A stretch of DNA of 64,000 nt from positions 107,735-171,734 of the forward strand of contig JAWPHD010005067.1 of assembly GCA_037043455.1 (NCBI GenBank), read 5' to 3'. The DNA is from Cyrtodaria siliqua. Lineage: Eukaryota > Mollusca > Bivalvia > Adapedonta > Hiatellidae. This document shows positions 10,087-19,791 of this stretch, one piece after another (position 1 is the first letter of the stretch; every line of letters begins with the position of its first letter). The position numbers and the translations under genes were made by a program. The notes under the pieces are model-generated. The model was not told where the DNA came from. It did not search any database and was given only the letters and a program-made list of their open reading frames with translations.

Positions 10087-13000
10087 GTATGTGAAGTTGT
10101 ATTATTTTCAGCCCTACATTTGTAAAATGGACTCTACCCTCCTTTGAGATGGAACATTCTAAATTGCTCATTTGGGGGTTTAGCGTCATTTTTCAGCACA
10201 TTTTAAGCTAAGTATGACGGTTTATTTGTTTTGGTGGAAGCAGACAACCCACTTATTCCTGGATAGAACCAGTATTGTATACCTCCCGCCATCTGTATGA
10301 ATCATACTACAGCAGTTTATAGAGGTAAAAGTGTCAACAGCAGACGTACAACTTGAAGATGTAAATAAACTTGTACAATCTGCTGTAACCTCTTTTTGTA
10401 CGAGAGGTGTTCAACTTATAATTGAACACTTTCATTGTGTAACTGAATCAACTATCTTGAAATTCTCGCCGAATATGTTGATTTTAATGTCAAGTCTAAT
10501 GATTCCTTCGATATGAAACATTTTGACATGCACTATTATTTGCTTCCTAATGTTGCAGCATCCTTATTTTTGAAAAAGGGTAGAGAATGACATTTTGAAG
10601 CAAAAAACTTCAATTATAAAAATAACTGCAATACACAAATACTTTTAAAATGTCGTTTAAGGTTATAGTATTTTGATATGCCATGTCCGAACGTAAAAAT
10701 GTGTAATATGCCTTTTTTTTGGTAATTTGTCGATTTTCAAGATTTCAGCGAAAATTAACATGAAATTCAACTATGAAAATGATTAAATTTACAAAAGCTT
10801 CTAGTTTGAAACATCAACTGCAGGCATTTTTGTGATTTCCTCCGCTATAAAAAAAACAAGTTTCATAAGTTTCTTAAAAGAAAAGATAGAAATAATATAT
10901 AACCTTAAAATTTAGGGGCAAAACATTTGCATATAATGATAAAAATAATATAATTTTTTACCAAAGATATCTTTATAAGGTATATGATATACATCAACAA
11001 TACCTGTTCATTTTTTATCTGTTCAAAATATGATTAAAATAGTTATTTTGGTTAATTTATTAAATTATCAGTAACATATGAGCAAACTGTCCTATTATCT
11101 GTCAATTTCTTGATATTGCGGTAAAAAGTCGAGCTTTTAATTCAACATCTATATTTTTGTCTTAAAATAAAACATACGATCATATTTAAATTACAAATAC
11201 AGTTTTAAACAATTATGATATGCATTAAGTGGAATTATTTGGTTTAAGGTAAAACTCCACGGCAACAGAAACATATAGGTTTAAAATTATAAAATAATGT
11301 ACACCTACGGTAATTCAAAATATAATTTAAAACGAACCGCGTGAAATTGGAGATTATTTTTAAATGCATACGTTCACATCATTAAATCACGCGTTTTTTA
11401 TGATAATCACTTCCGCTGAAAAATAACATCTTAAACAAGTTGAACACCTCTCGTATAACCAGTTTATGAGCTACACTAAAGACAAGAAAGTGTAGAACTT
11501 CAGGAATTTGCTTCAAAAATTACGTTATGTTATTCGATAACTGAATATATAAATTTTATATTTATAAAAAGGCAATAATCAATAGTTCATTTTTGTGTCG
11601 CCTTTTCGAAGAAAAATGCAATACATAGGGATCACTTTGTCGTCTTCCGTCAGTCTGTCCGTCCGTCACGAAAACCTAACGTTGGCTATAACTTTCTCAT
11701 TCCTTGATATTTCTTCACCAAATTTTCAATATATACTCATCATGATAACAGGGACATGACCATACTAAAATGTAACGGTCAAGGTCACACTGACGGTCCT
11801 TATATGGGTTAAATTCTCATTATTTTCTTCACGAAAACTTAACGTTGGCTATAACTTTCTCATTTCTTGATATTTCTTCATCAAACTTTCAATATTTACT
11901 CATCATGACAACATCGACATGACCATACTAAAATATAAAGGTCAAGGTCACACTGAAGGTCATTATATGGGTTAAATACTATTTTTTTCTTCACGAAAAC
12001 TTAACGTTGGCTATAACTTTCTCATTTCTTTTATTTCTTTATCAAAATTCCAGTATATACTCATCATGACAACATCGACATGACCATACTAAAATATAAA
12101 GGTCAAGGTCACACTGAAGGTCATTATATGGGTTAAATACTCATTTTTTTCTTCACGAAAACTTACTCAGGCCAGTTTGTCAAAGTCATTTATCTGAGTC
12201 CAACAACCCTTGTTATTATACTTATTCATTCGTATGAATGACATGAAAATGAAGTCATATCGGAAAGAACCTTACATATGTTGATTAACACCAGGTTATT
12301 TATCGATGTTTATTACAAAAGCTTTTTTAACTGAACGCAATTTTGTTTTGAGGTTACACAATTACCTCTTCCGTTAAAAAAATAATCCTAACTTTAAAAC
12401 ACATTCAAGGAAAAATGTCATAACAGTGTTAATCCTTTACTGACAAATTCACGTTAAGGACACACAGTTCATACCTGCAACATATTCAAAGACCAGCTTA
12501 AATAGTTATCAAGGCAAATTCTCTCTTGAAGGAAGTGTAAGCTTTGAGGCTAGACATATAGGTCAACTTTGTTAACTTAAGGATTGAAGCAGACTACATA
12601 TCATAACAAGTGAACTTTTGCTTTATCTGTGACTGATGAATCATCTGTATAGTTTCTGCTATTGCAGGATCCGCTACGTCCACCTGATGGCCCATTTCCG
12701 TATGTACCGCCAGATCAAAGACCAGACTATAGCCTTCATCCGAGGGTTTAAATCTGTTGTAAACTCTGATTGGCTGAGTATGTTTTCTTCCCCCGAGCTA
12801 CAGATGCTGATATCTTGTGATACGGCTGATATGGATATTTCGGATCTCAGGTAAACAGTTGGTCTACCTTTGGTTGGGTGATTTTTTTCCCTCCCACGAG
12901 CTACAGATGCTGATATCTGGTGATACGGTTGATCTGGATATTCAGATTCTCAGGTAAACATTTGGTCTACCTTTGGTTTGGTTAGTTTGTTTTCCTCCCC

Positions 13001-16000
13001 CAAGCTATGATTTGAGTGACTGAAAAAAACAACATGCCAGTGCGGTCTGGTGTATTGGCCTTCAAGCACATAAAAGAACCATAGGAATCTATTTGGCAGG
13101 GTTCCCAGGTTACTACATATCCTTCCTCCGGGGCTGCTCTACATTACCTAAAGCAATCTGTGGATGAGCCATCAAACAATGATTCTTTCACTGAGAAATA
13201 CTAATCTTTCACCTATAGAAATGTTATAATATATATTAAATTCAGTTTCTCCTTTGGAAAGTTTCAGGATATTTTGGTCCAGAAAGACGTTTTAGCCCCA
13301 ATTAGTGCCTGAGATTTTTTGCTCCATGATTTAATAATACTGTAAATGCAATTATTTTTCAGAAAGCACACCCAGTACTATGGTGGCTACCACAACAATC
13401 ACAAAGTGATCAACTGGCTCTGGGACATCCTGGAGAAGGACTTCACACTAAAGGACAGAGCAGCCTTTCTCAAGGTTGCATTTTTTAGTTTACTTGCACC
13501 TAAGCAGTGCTCCAAAAAAGACGCTAAATGCGTAATTACGCATATGTTCTCACCAAAATTGCATTAAAAACAAATTCATTGTGTACAAAAACACATCAAA
13601 AATTACCGATAAATACTCGGAAACACATTTCTGCGTACTCTCTTCAAGTCTTTGTTTACTTCACACACAAAGACAGAGCAGTAGGTTTACTTATACCTCA
13701 GGACTGAATTGTCTTTTTCAATGTTACACGCCCTTGTTACACCTGAAGACTGAATTGTCTTTCTGAAGGTTACAAGTCTGTGTTTACTTACACCTGAGGA
13801 CTGAATTGTCTTTCTCAAATATACAAGTCTGTGTTTACATACACCTGAGGGCTGAATTGTCTTTCTGAAGGTTACAAGTCTGTGTTTACTTACACCTGAG
13901 GACTGAATTGTCTTTCTCAAAGTTACAAGTCTGTGTTTACTTACACCTGTGGACTGAATTTTCTCCCATTTCTGCTCATGTTAGATAGGCATTTTCCTCA
14001 TGTGAGATTATAAGTATCCATCATGAGTATCCATGTGAGATAGGTAAATCTCACCCGAGGGTCAGAATTGTAACCAGGGACGAGGCTCTGCCGAGTTCCT
14101 GGTTGCAATTCTGATCCAGAGCCTCGTCCCTGGTTACAATTCTGACCCTCGGGTGAGATTTACCTATCTCACATGGATAAACTCATGGTGGATTCTGTTT
14201 CTTGCATATCAATGACATTTTGAGCATCGACGTCACCAATAACTAACATTTTAATGTTTTTTTTACACATTGATGTCATGCATCTGTTCACATTATTGAC
14301 GTCATTATTGTTGCCCGTGAATTTTATCTCGACCCTAGGGTGAGATGGAAATATCTAGCCCCGATAAAATGACGGATGTCCTTGTCCGGTATGCAAGAAA
14401 GAGTTTTATCTCAACCCTAGGGTGAGATAGAAATATCTAGCCCCGGTAAAATGACGGATGTCCTTGTCCGGTATGCAAGGAGCCTCGTCCCTGGTTACAA
14501 TTCTGACCCTCGGGTGAGATTTACCTATCTCACATGGATACTCATGATGGATACTTATAATCTCACATGAGGAAAATGCCTCACATAATCTTACATGACA
14601 TGTGACTAACGACGTCATGACGTTACGTCGACGTCGCCTTATTCTGGCGTTTTTTGAATCAGCAAAGTCATTGATTTTATGCCGGTAATAAACACATAAT
14701 GGGAGAAAAATAATCCATCATGAGTGATCCATGTGAGATAGGGAAATCACACCCTCGGGATCAGAATTGCAACCAGGCACTCGGCAGAGCCTCGTCCCTG
14801 GTTGCAATTCTAACCCCTCGTGTGAGATTTCTCTATCTCACATGGATACTCGTGATGGATTCTTATAGTCTTTCTCGAGGTCACAAGTTTGTGTTTACTT
14901 CACACACAAAGACATAGCAATATGTTTACTTACACTTGAGTACTGAATTGTCTTTCTCGAGGTCACAAGTTTGTGTTTACTTCACACACAGACATAGCTA
15001 TATGTTTACTTACACCTGAGGACTAAATTGTCTTTCTCGAGGTCACAAGTTTGTGTTTACTTCACACACAAAGACATAGCTATATGTTTACTTACACTTG
15101 AGGGCTGAATTATCTTTCTCGAGGTCACACATCTTTGTTTACTTTAAACCTAAGAACTGATCGAATTGTCTTTCTCAAGGTTACAAGTCTGTGTTTACTA
15201 CACACAGACAGAGCTATAGGTTTTTCACATTATCAAATTATCAGTTCAACATTTCAGGCAATATACATTTATTGGACATATTGTAATAATCAACTGCTTT
15301 TATAACGAAATAAAGTTTTAAGCTATAAACATGTTCATTTAACACTAATTTTGATTATTGATGTATATTTACAGTTTGTTACAAGTTGTTCCAAGTCTCC
15401 TTTACTTGGTTTCGCGCATCTGGAGCCTCCTTTCTCTATACGCTGTGTGGAAGTCAGTGATGATCAGGTACATGGTTTATCCTTTCTTTATACGCTGCGT
15501 GGAAGTCAGTGATGATCAGGTACATGGTTTATCCTTTCTCTATACGCTGTGTGGAAGTCAGTGATGATCAGGTACATGGTTTAACTTTTGCTTTGATTTA
15601 AATTAGTTTGATCAAAAAGAAATTCTTTGAAAAATACTTTCAATCACAGTTGTAGACATCTGGCATAAATTTGTCACAGCACCAAGCCTTAATAGTGTTA
15701 AAGGAAAGTTGTACAATGTTGGCATTCCACTGGTATGCCATACTCCACCCCTCTGTTATGATGGCACTGTAGTGTAGCACTTTGGTTTAATAAGCCAGGA
15801 ATCATGTGTTCTATCCCAGCCATAACCCAATTTGGATTACTTAACAAAATACTTACAAAAAAGTATTTCCCTTCTGACCATCTTTCGGATGAGACTTAAA
15901 ACTGAGTTCTAGCCCACTAACAATGGCTAGTGCAATACAACACGGGTAAATGAATGCTTATACCCCACTGTGTTAAGTGGTATTCCGAATTTCAGTAAAA

Positions 16001-16942
16001 GGCTGTACATGTATATACAGTGGTATTTGAATTTCTCCAATTACATGGTATTCTGTGTTCCACCATCTCACTGTTACATGTTTTCCAGTGGTGTGGGGGT
16101 GATACCATCAAATCAGGGATAGCAAATATATAACATATATATGTCTGAATCACACTTGGAATACAGAGGAAAAAAAAGGAATGTTCCATTGATGAAGTAT
16201 AATATTGTAAATCACAGAACTGGCAAGGAAAATGATATTTTGAATCATAGTTTTACATGACAAACTCTGAAACTACAATAATAGTTCTAATAGTTTGCAC
16301 GTAGCATAAGCGAATGATCCTCTATCAAGTTTGTTGAAATGGTGAATCCTGGGTCAAGTTTGGCCCAGTGCTGGTGGGAGGGAGCGGGGTCACAGTTTTA
16401 CAGTTATATGGGAACATCTTTTTCAAATCTTCTTCTCTGAAACTACAACAGCTTAAGTGATAACATTATGCATAATGATGGCGTAAGCTCATGTTCTTTT
16501 ATCAAGTTTGTTCAAATGGTGACTCTCGGGACAAATTTATCCCTCTCCCCCAGGAGTCATAGTTTTACATTGAATTATACTGGAAAATCTTTAAAAAAAC
16601 AACAACATTCTATAGCTGCATCAACTCAGTACAACCATGCACAACTTTAACACCACCACTCAGTACCGTCAATTATAATTAAATTATCGCTCAGTACTGT
16701 CAATTATATTTAAATTACCGCTCTGTACTGAGAGTTTACCACCATTTCAGGATACTGGAGATACAGTGGGCAGTGTCCTTAAGGGATTCTTCAACATCAG
16801 GAAGCGAGACCCTGTTGGGCGCCTCCCTACATCTTCTACATGTTTTAATCTGCTGAAACTACCCAACTATCAGAAGAAATCAACTTTACGAGATAAGATA
16901 AAGTATGCCATTCATTCCAACACTGGGTTTGAACTCTCTTGA
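9962..16942 (+). CDS. HECT-type E3 ubiquitin ligase, UBE3B-like, 3' half (five exons, one nonsense codon)
   Basis: Five plus-strand exons (9962-10086, 12668-12850, 13363-13474, 15375-15467, 16751-16942) join with matching phases and GT/AG borders into about 225 residues of HECT domain. Signature stretches are [52 protein letters not shown] and the C-terminal NTGFELS. The Cys of SSTCFNLL is the expected thioester-forming catalytic residue of the C-lobe. HECT ligases accept ubiquitin on this Cys and transfer it to substrates; UBE3B is linked to mitochondria and calmodulin in vertebrates. Oddities: TAG at 10040-10042 stands where the family has Glu after GKL.TH; the usual Gly of LISGD is Cys; the usual second Pro of SRPPLLG is Ser. 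No upstream exons are visible, so the gene is either 5'-truncated or begins left of the window. It may be a pseudogene, or carry an allelic or assembly error. Confidence 0.85.
10165..10320 (-). mobile_element. Degraded tRNA-SINE body in UBE3B-like intron A-B
   Basis: Matches the body of the SINE at 41236-41468 (for example 'gacaacccacttattcctgg' against 'gaccgcccacttttcctggg' and a shared 'cctcccgccatctgta'-like part) but with many differences and no tRNA-like head. An old copy. Confidence 0.6.
10321..11569. other. AT-rich intron sequence, nothing recognised
   Basis: Intronic DNA between exons A and B. I see no exon, RNA gene or tandem array here; the 61-codon ORF at 10331-10516 has no recognisable features. 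'gaacacctctcgtataacca' near 11441 is an inverted echo of 'tacgagaggtgttcaactt' near 10400, so 10390-11460 may be bounded by short inverted ends. Confidence 0.4.
11570..12230. repeat. Dispersed repeat with internal ~150-bp tandem units
   Basis: Starts with 'gtcgccttttcgaagaaaaatgc' type sequence and CCGTCAGTCTGTCCGTCCG, followed by three tandem units containing 'aacgttggctataactttct' and 'ggtcaaggtcacactga'. The same family lies at about 61005-61480 with one unit. Non-coding. Confidence 0.75.
12668..12850 (+). CDS. UBE3B-like exon B
   Basis: Acceptor ATTGCAG and donor GTAAACAG. It encodes [19 protein letters not shown] through to DISDLR with no stop. Its last ~65 bases and the donor are duplicated 103 bp downstream (see repeat entry). 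LISCD here versus TCTGGTGAT (SGD) in the duplicate suggests the exon proper has mutated since the duplication. Confidence 0.85.
12786..13010 (+). repeat. 103-bp tandem duplication of exon B 3' end and splice donor
   Basis: The exon B tail ('gagctacagatgctgatatc' through 'ctcag') plus the donor GTAAACA and about 35 bp of intron recur with a period of 103 bp; donors are at 12851 and 12954. A third, broken unit begins near 12990 ('cccccaagctatga'). Use of the second donor would add 103 nt and shift the frame. Confidence 0.85.
13363..13474 (+). CDS. UBE3B-like exon C
   Basis: Acceptor ATTATTTTTCAG, donor GTTGCA (weaker than usual beyond GT). It encodes [20 protein letters not shown] through to DRAAFLK and ends in phase 0. 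Its 3' edge closely resembles the minisatellite unit in the following intron. Confidence 0.85.
13680..13975. repeat. Minisatellite (~55-60 bp) resembling exon C 3' end
   Basis: About five units of 'gtctttctcaaggttacaag' followed by 'tctgtgtttacttacacct' and 'gaggactgaatt'. A 39-bp stretch of the unit aligns to the exon C / donor junction ('gcctttctcaaggttgcatt' onwards) at 31 of 39 positions by eye. More diverged units continue at 14870-15215. Confidence 0.8.
14018..14190. mobile_element. Fold-back (palindromic) MITE, copy 1
   Basis: 'tccatgtgagataggtaaat' with 'ctcacccgagggtcagaatt' is followed, after a short loop with 'ctctgccgag', by its own reverse complement ending 'tatctcacatgga'. Such a palindrome forms a near-complete hairpin. 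A partial copy is at 14485-14545 and a full one at 14718-14865. Confidence 0.75.
14320..14482. repeat. 82-bp direct duplication within fold-back region
   Basis: Two nearly identical blocks contain 'ccctagggtgagat', 'aaatatctagccccg' and 'gacggatgtccttgtccggt'. They lie between fold-back halves, so this seems to be a larger nested element. Confidence 0.7.
14718..14865. mobile_element. Fold-back (palindromic) MITE, copy 2
   Basis: Starts 'catcatgagtgatccatgtg' and ends with the inverse 'cacatggatactcgtgatg'; the central loop is 'actcggcagagcctcg'. Inserted in the exon-C-like minisatellite, which resumes at about 14870. Confidence 0.75.
14870..15215. repeat. Exon-C-like minisatellite, second block
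   Basis: About five diverged units, period roughly 75-80 bp, with 'ttgtctttctcgaggtcaca' and 'gtttacttcacacacaaaga'. Related to 13680-13975; a higher-order form with an extra 'gacatagctatatgtttact' segment. Confidence 0.75.
15375..15467 (+). CDS. UBE3B-like exon D
   Basis: Acceptor ATTTACAG, donor GTACATGG. It encodes [20 protein letters not shown] and then [11 protein letters not shown], phase 0 on both sides. The donor-side half is present three times in tandem. Confidence 0.85.
15428..15586 (+). repeat. 52-bp triplication of exon D 3' end and splice donor
   Basis: 'ctttctctatacgctgtgtg' plus 'gaagtcagtgatgatcag' and donor GTACATGG occur three times with a period of exactly 52 bp; donors lie at 15468, 15520 and 15572. 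Units two and three are nearly identical to the exon itself, so the event is recent. Only the first donor keeps the HECT frame. Confidence 0.9.
16310..16610. repeat. Dispersed repeat fragment in UBE3B-like intron D-E
   Basis: Two units of the family 'tcaagtttgttcaaatggtg' ... 'cacagttttacatagactta' ... 'tcttctctgaaactaca', which also occurs at 49420-49650, 58030-58200 and as a long array at 62840-64000. No coding potential. Confidence 0.65.
16751..16942 (+). CDS. UBE3B-like terminal exon E with catalytic Cys
   Basis: Acceptor CCATTTCAG. It encodes [14 protein letters not shown] through [15 protein letters not shown] to NTGFELS and a TGA stop. It is the best conserved part of the gene; the catalytic Cys is intact. 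A 29-bp minisatellite begins within about 15-20 bp of the stop. Confidence 0.9.
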   Translation, partial: DTGDTVGSVLKGFFNIRKRDPVGRLPTSSTCFNLLKLPNYQKKSTLRDKIKYAIHSNTGFELS

Positions 16943-16955
16943 CCAGTTTTTAGGA

Positions 16956-17690
16956 CGTGTCAGTGTTAGCAGGTGTTTATGACAGGTGTCTGTGTTGACA
17001 GGTGTATATGACTGGTGCCTGTGTTGACAGGTGTATATGACAGGTGTCTGTGTTGACAGGTGTATATGACTGGTGCCAGTGTTCACATGTGTATATGACA
17101 GGTGTCTGTGTTGACAGGTGTATATGACTGGTGCCTGTGTTGACAGGTGTATATGACTGGTGCCAGTGTTCACATGTGTATATGACTGGTGCCAGTGTTC
17201 ACAGGTGTATATGACTGGTGCCTGTGTTGACAGATGTATATGACTGGTGCCAGTGTTGACAGGTGTATATGACTGGTGCCTGTGTTGACAGGTGTATACA
17301 TCTGGTGCCAGTGTTGACAGGTGTATGTGACTGGTGCCAATGTTGACAGGTGTACATGAATGGTGCCAATGTTTACAGGTGTATACATCTGGTGCCTGTG
17401 TTGACAGGTGTATATGACTGGTGCCAGTGTTGGCATGTGTATATGACTGGTGCCTGTGTTGACAGATGTATATGACTGGTGCCAGTGTTGACAGGTGTAT
17501 ATGACTGGTGCCTGTGTTGACAGGTGTATATGACTGGTACCAGTGTTGACAGGTGTATGTGACTGGTGCCAGTGTTGACAGATGTATATGACTGGTGCCA
17601 GTGTTGACAGGTGTATATGACTAGTGCCAGTGTTGACAGGTGTATGTGACTGGTGCCAGTGTTGACAGGTGTATATGACTGGAGTTACCT
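16956..17690. repeat. 29-bp minisatellite next to the HECT stop codon
   Basis: About 25 units of 'tgttgacaggtgtatatgac' plus 'tggtgccag', with 'tggtgcctg' and 'tgttcacatg' variants, starting within ~20 bp of the TGA. It probably lies in the 3' UTR. The minus-strand ORFs are translations of the array; 29 is not a multiple of 3, so they cycle through frames. Confidence 0.9.
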
Positions 17691-17819
17691 TTGAAATCCA
17701 GAATCTTTACCAGTATATTTATGTAAACACTATTTCATCTTATTTTTTTGTACAAGGCAGCTAGGAACTTTGCTTAGAGGTAAATATGCGACCAGCTGTA
17801 TGCGATAGAAACATGAACA

Positions 17820-19545
17820 CGTGACCTTTGTATGCTATAACATGTGACAAATGAACTCATAACCTGTGCATACTATAAACAGGTGACAGATGAACACATC
17901 ATCTGCATATGAAATAAACATTTGAACTGTATCTGAGATTAACCTGTGGCATGAACACGTGACCTGTATAAGAAATACACATGTAACAGGTGAACATGGG
18001 ATTAACATGTGACATGAACACATGACCTGGATATTAGATGAGACAGGTGAACACCTGTATACATGTATGAGATATAAATAGACAGGTGAACACCTGTATA
18101 TGAGTTATAAATAGACAAGTGAACACCTGTATATGAGTTATAAATAGACAGGTGAACATCTGTATATGAGATATAAATGGGACAGGTGAACACCTGTATA
18201 TGAGATATAAATGGGACAGGAGAACATCTGTATACGAGATATAAATGGGACAGGCGAACACCTGTATATGAGATATAAACGGGACAGGCGAACACCTGTA
18301 TATGAGATATAAATGGTACAGGCGAATACCTGTATATGAGATATAAATGGGACAGGCGAACATCTGTATATGAGATATAAATGGGACAGGTGAACACCTG
18401 TATATGAGATATAAATGGGACAGGTGAACAACTGTATATGAGATATAAATGGGACAGGTGAACACATGTAGATGAGATATAAATGAGACGGGTGAACACC
18501 TGTAGATGAGATATAAATGGGACGGGTGAACACCTGTATATGAGATATAAATGGGACAGGCGAACACCTGTATATGAGATATAAATGGGACAGATGAACA
18601 CCTGTATATGAGATATAAATGGAACAGGTGAACACCTATAGATGAGATATAAATGGGACAGGTGAACACCTGTATATGAGATATAAATGGGACAGGTGAA
18701 CACCTGTATATGAGTTATAAATAGACAAGTGAACACCTGTATATGAGTTATAAATAGACAGGTGAACATATTAATATGAGATATAAATGGGACAGGTGAA
18801 CACCTGTATATGAGATATAAATGGAGATATAAATGGGACAGGTGAACAGCTGTATATGAGATATAAATGGGACAGCTGAACACCTGTATATGAGATATAA
18901 TTTGGACAGGTAAACACCTGTATATGAGATATAAATGGGACAGGCGAACACCTGTATATGAGATATAAATGGGACAGGCAAACACCTGTATATGAGATAT
19001 AAACGGGACAGGTGAACAACTGTAAATGAGATATAAATGGGACAGGCGAACACCTGTATATGAGATATAAACGGGACAGGTGAACACCTGTAGATGAGAT
19101 ATAAATGAGACGGGTGAACACCTGTAGATGAGATATAAATGGGACAGGTGAACACCTGTATATGAGATCTAAATGGGACAGGTGAACACCTCCTATATGA
19201 GATATAAATGGGACAGGTGAACACCTGTATATGAGATCTAAATGGGACAGGTGAACACCTATAGATGAGATATAAATGGGACAGGTGAACACCTGTATAT
19301 GAGATACAAATGGGATAGGCGAACACCTGTATATGAGATATAAATGGGACAGGCGAACACCTGTATATGAGATATAAATGGGACCTCTGAACACCTGTAT
19401 ATGAGATATAAATAAGACAGGTTGATACCTATATATGAGATATAAATGGGACAGGTGAACACCTGTATATGAGATGTAAATGGGACAGGCGAACACCTGT
19501 ATATGAGATATAAATGGGACAAGTGAACACCTGTATATGTGGGGT
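17820..19545. repeat. 34-bp minisatellite, about 45 units plus diverged leader
   Basis: The unit is 'gggacaggtgaacacctgta' followed by 'tatgagatataaat'. 17820-18030 holds diverged leader units; 18030-19540 is more uniform. Each unit contains CAGGTG-AA-CACCTG, an inverted hexamer pair. The minus strand is open in all three frames because the unit lacks stops in each and 34 cycles the frame; the 165-361 residue ORFs are artefacts. A diverged fragment is at 44906-45130. Confidence 0.9.
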
Positions 19546-19791
19546 GGGCATATAATTCCTAGGTGGGCATATAAATCCTAAATTTTTAACACAAGAGAAT
19601 TAAAATCGGACATCATCGCTGCATTTCATTTAATCTAATCATTCCATTGTGCTGTAAATCAGTTCATCAAAACTATGAGATTTTACCGAAATACTAGTCC
19701 AGGTGTCATTGTGTTGAAATCAAATGGTAATACAAATGTGTATAGTTTGAAATGATGGATTATATGTAAAAAGCAGGGAAATATCATGGTA
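19546..19791. other. Spacer between satellite and mariner; no gene
   Basis: AT-rich single-copy-looking DNA with a short direct repeat 'gtgggcatataaatccta' near 19545-19580. Nothing coding seen. Confidence 0.4.

Noticed and set aside
10331..10516. Possible additional HECT-gene exon in intron A-B
   Set aside because: Exons A and B already join in phase with no residues missing between them, and this ORF has no similarity to the family.
18002..19087. 361-codon and overlapping minus-strand ORFs over the satellite
   Set aside because: They read through a 34-bp array in all three frames; there is no codon structure beyond the repeat and no start context. They are consequences of a unit without stops.
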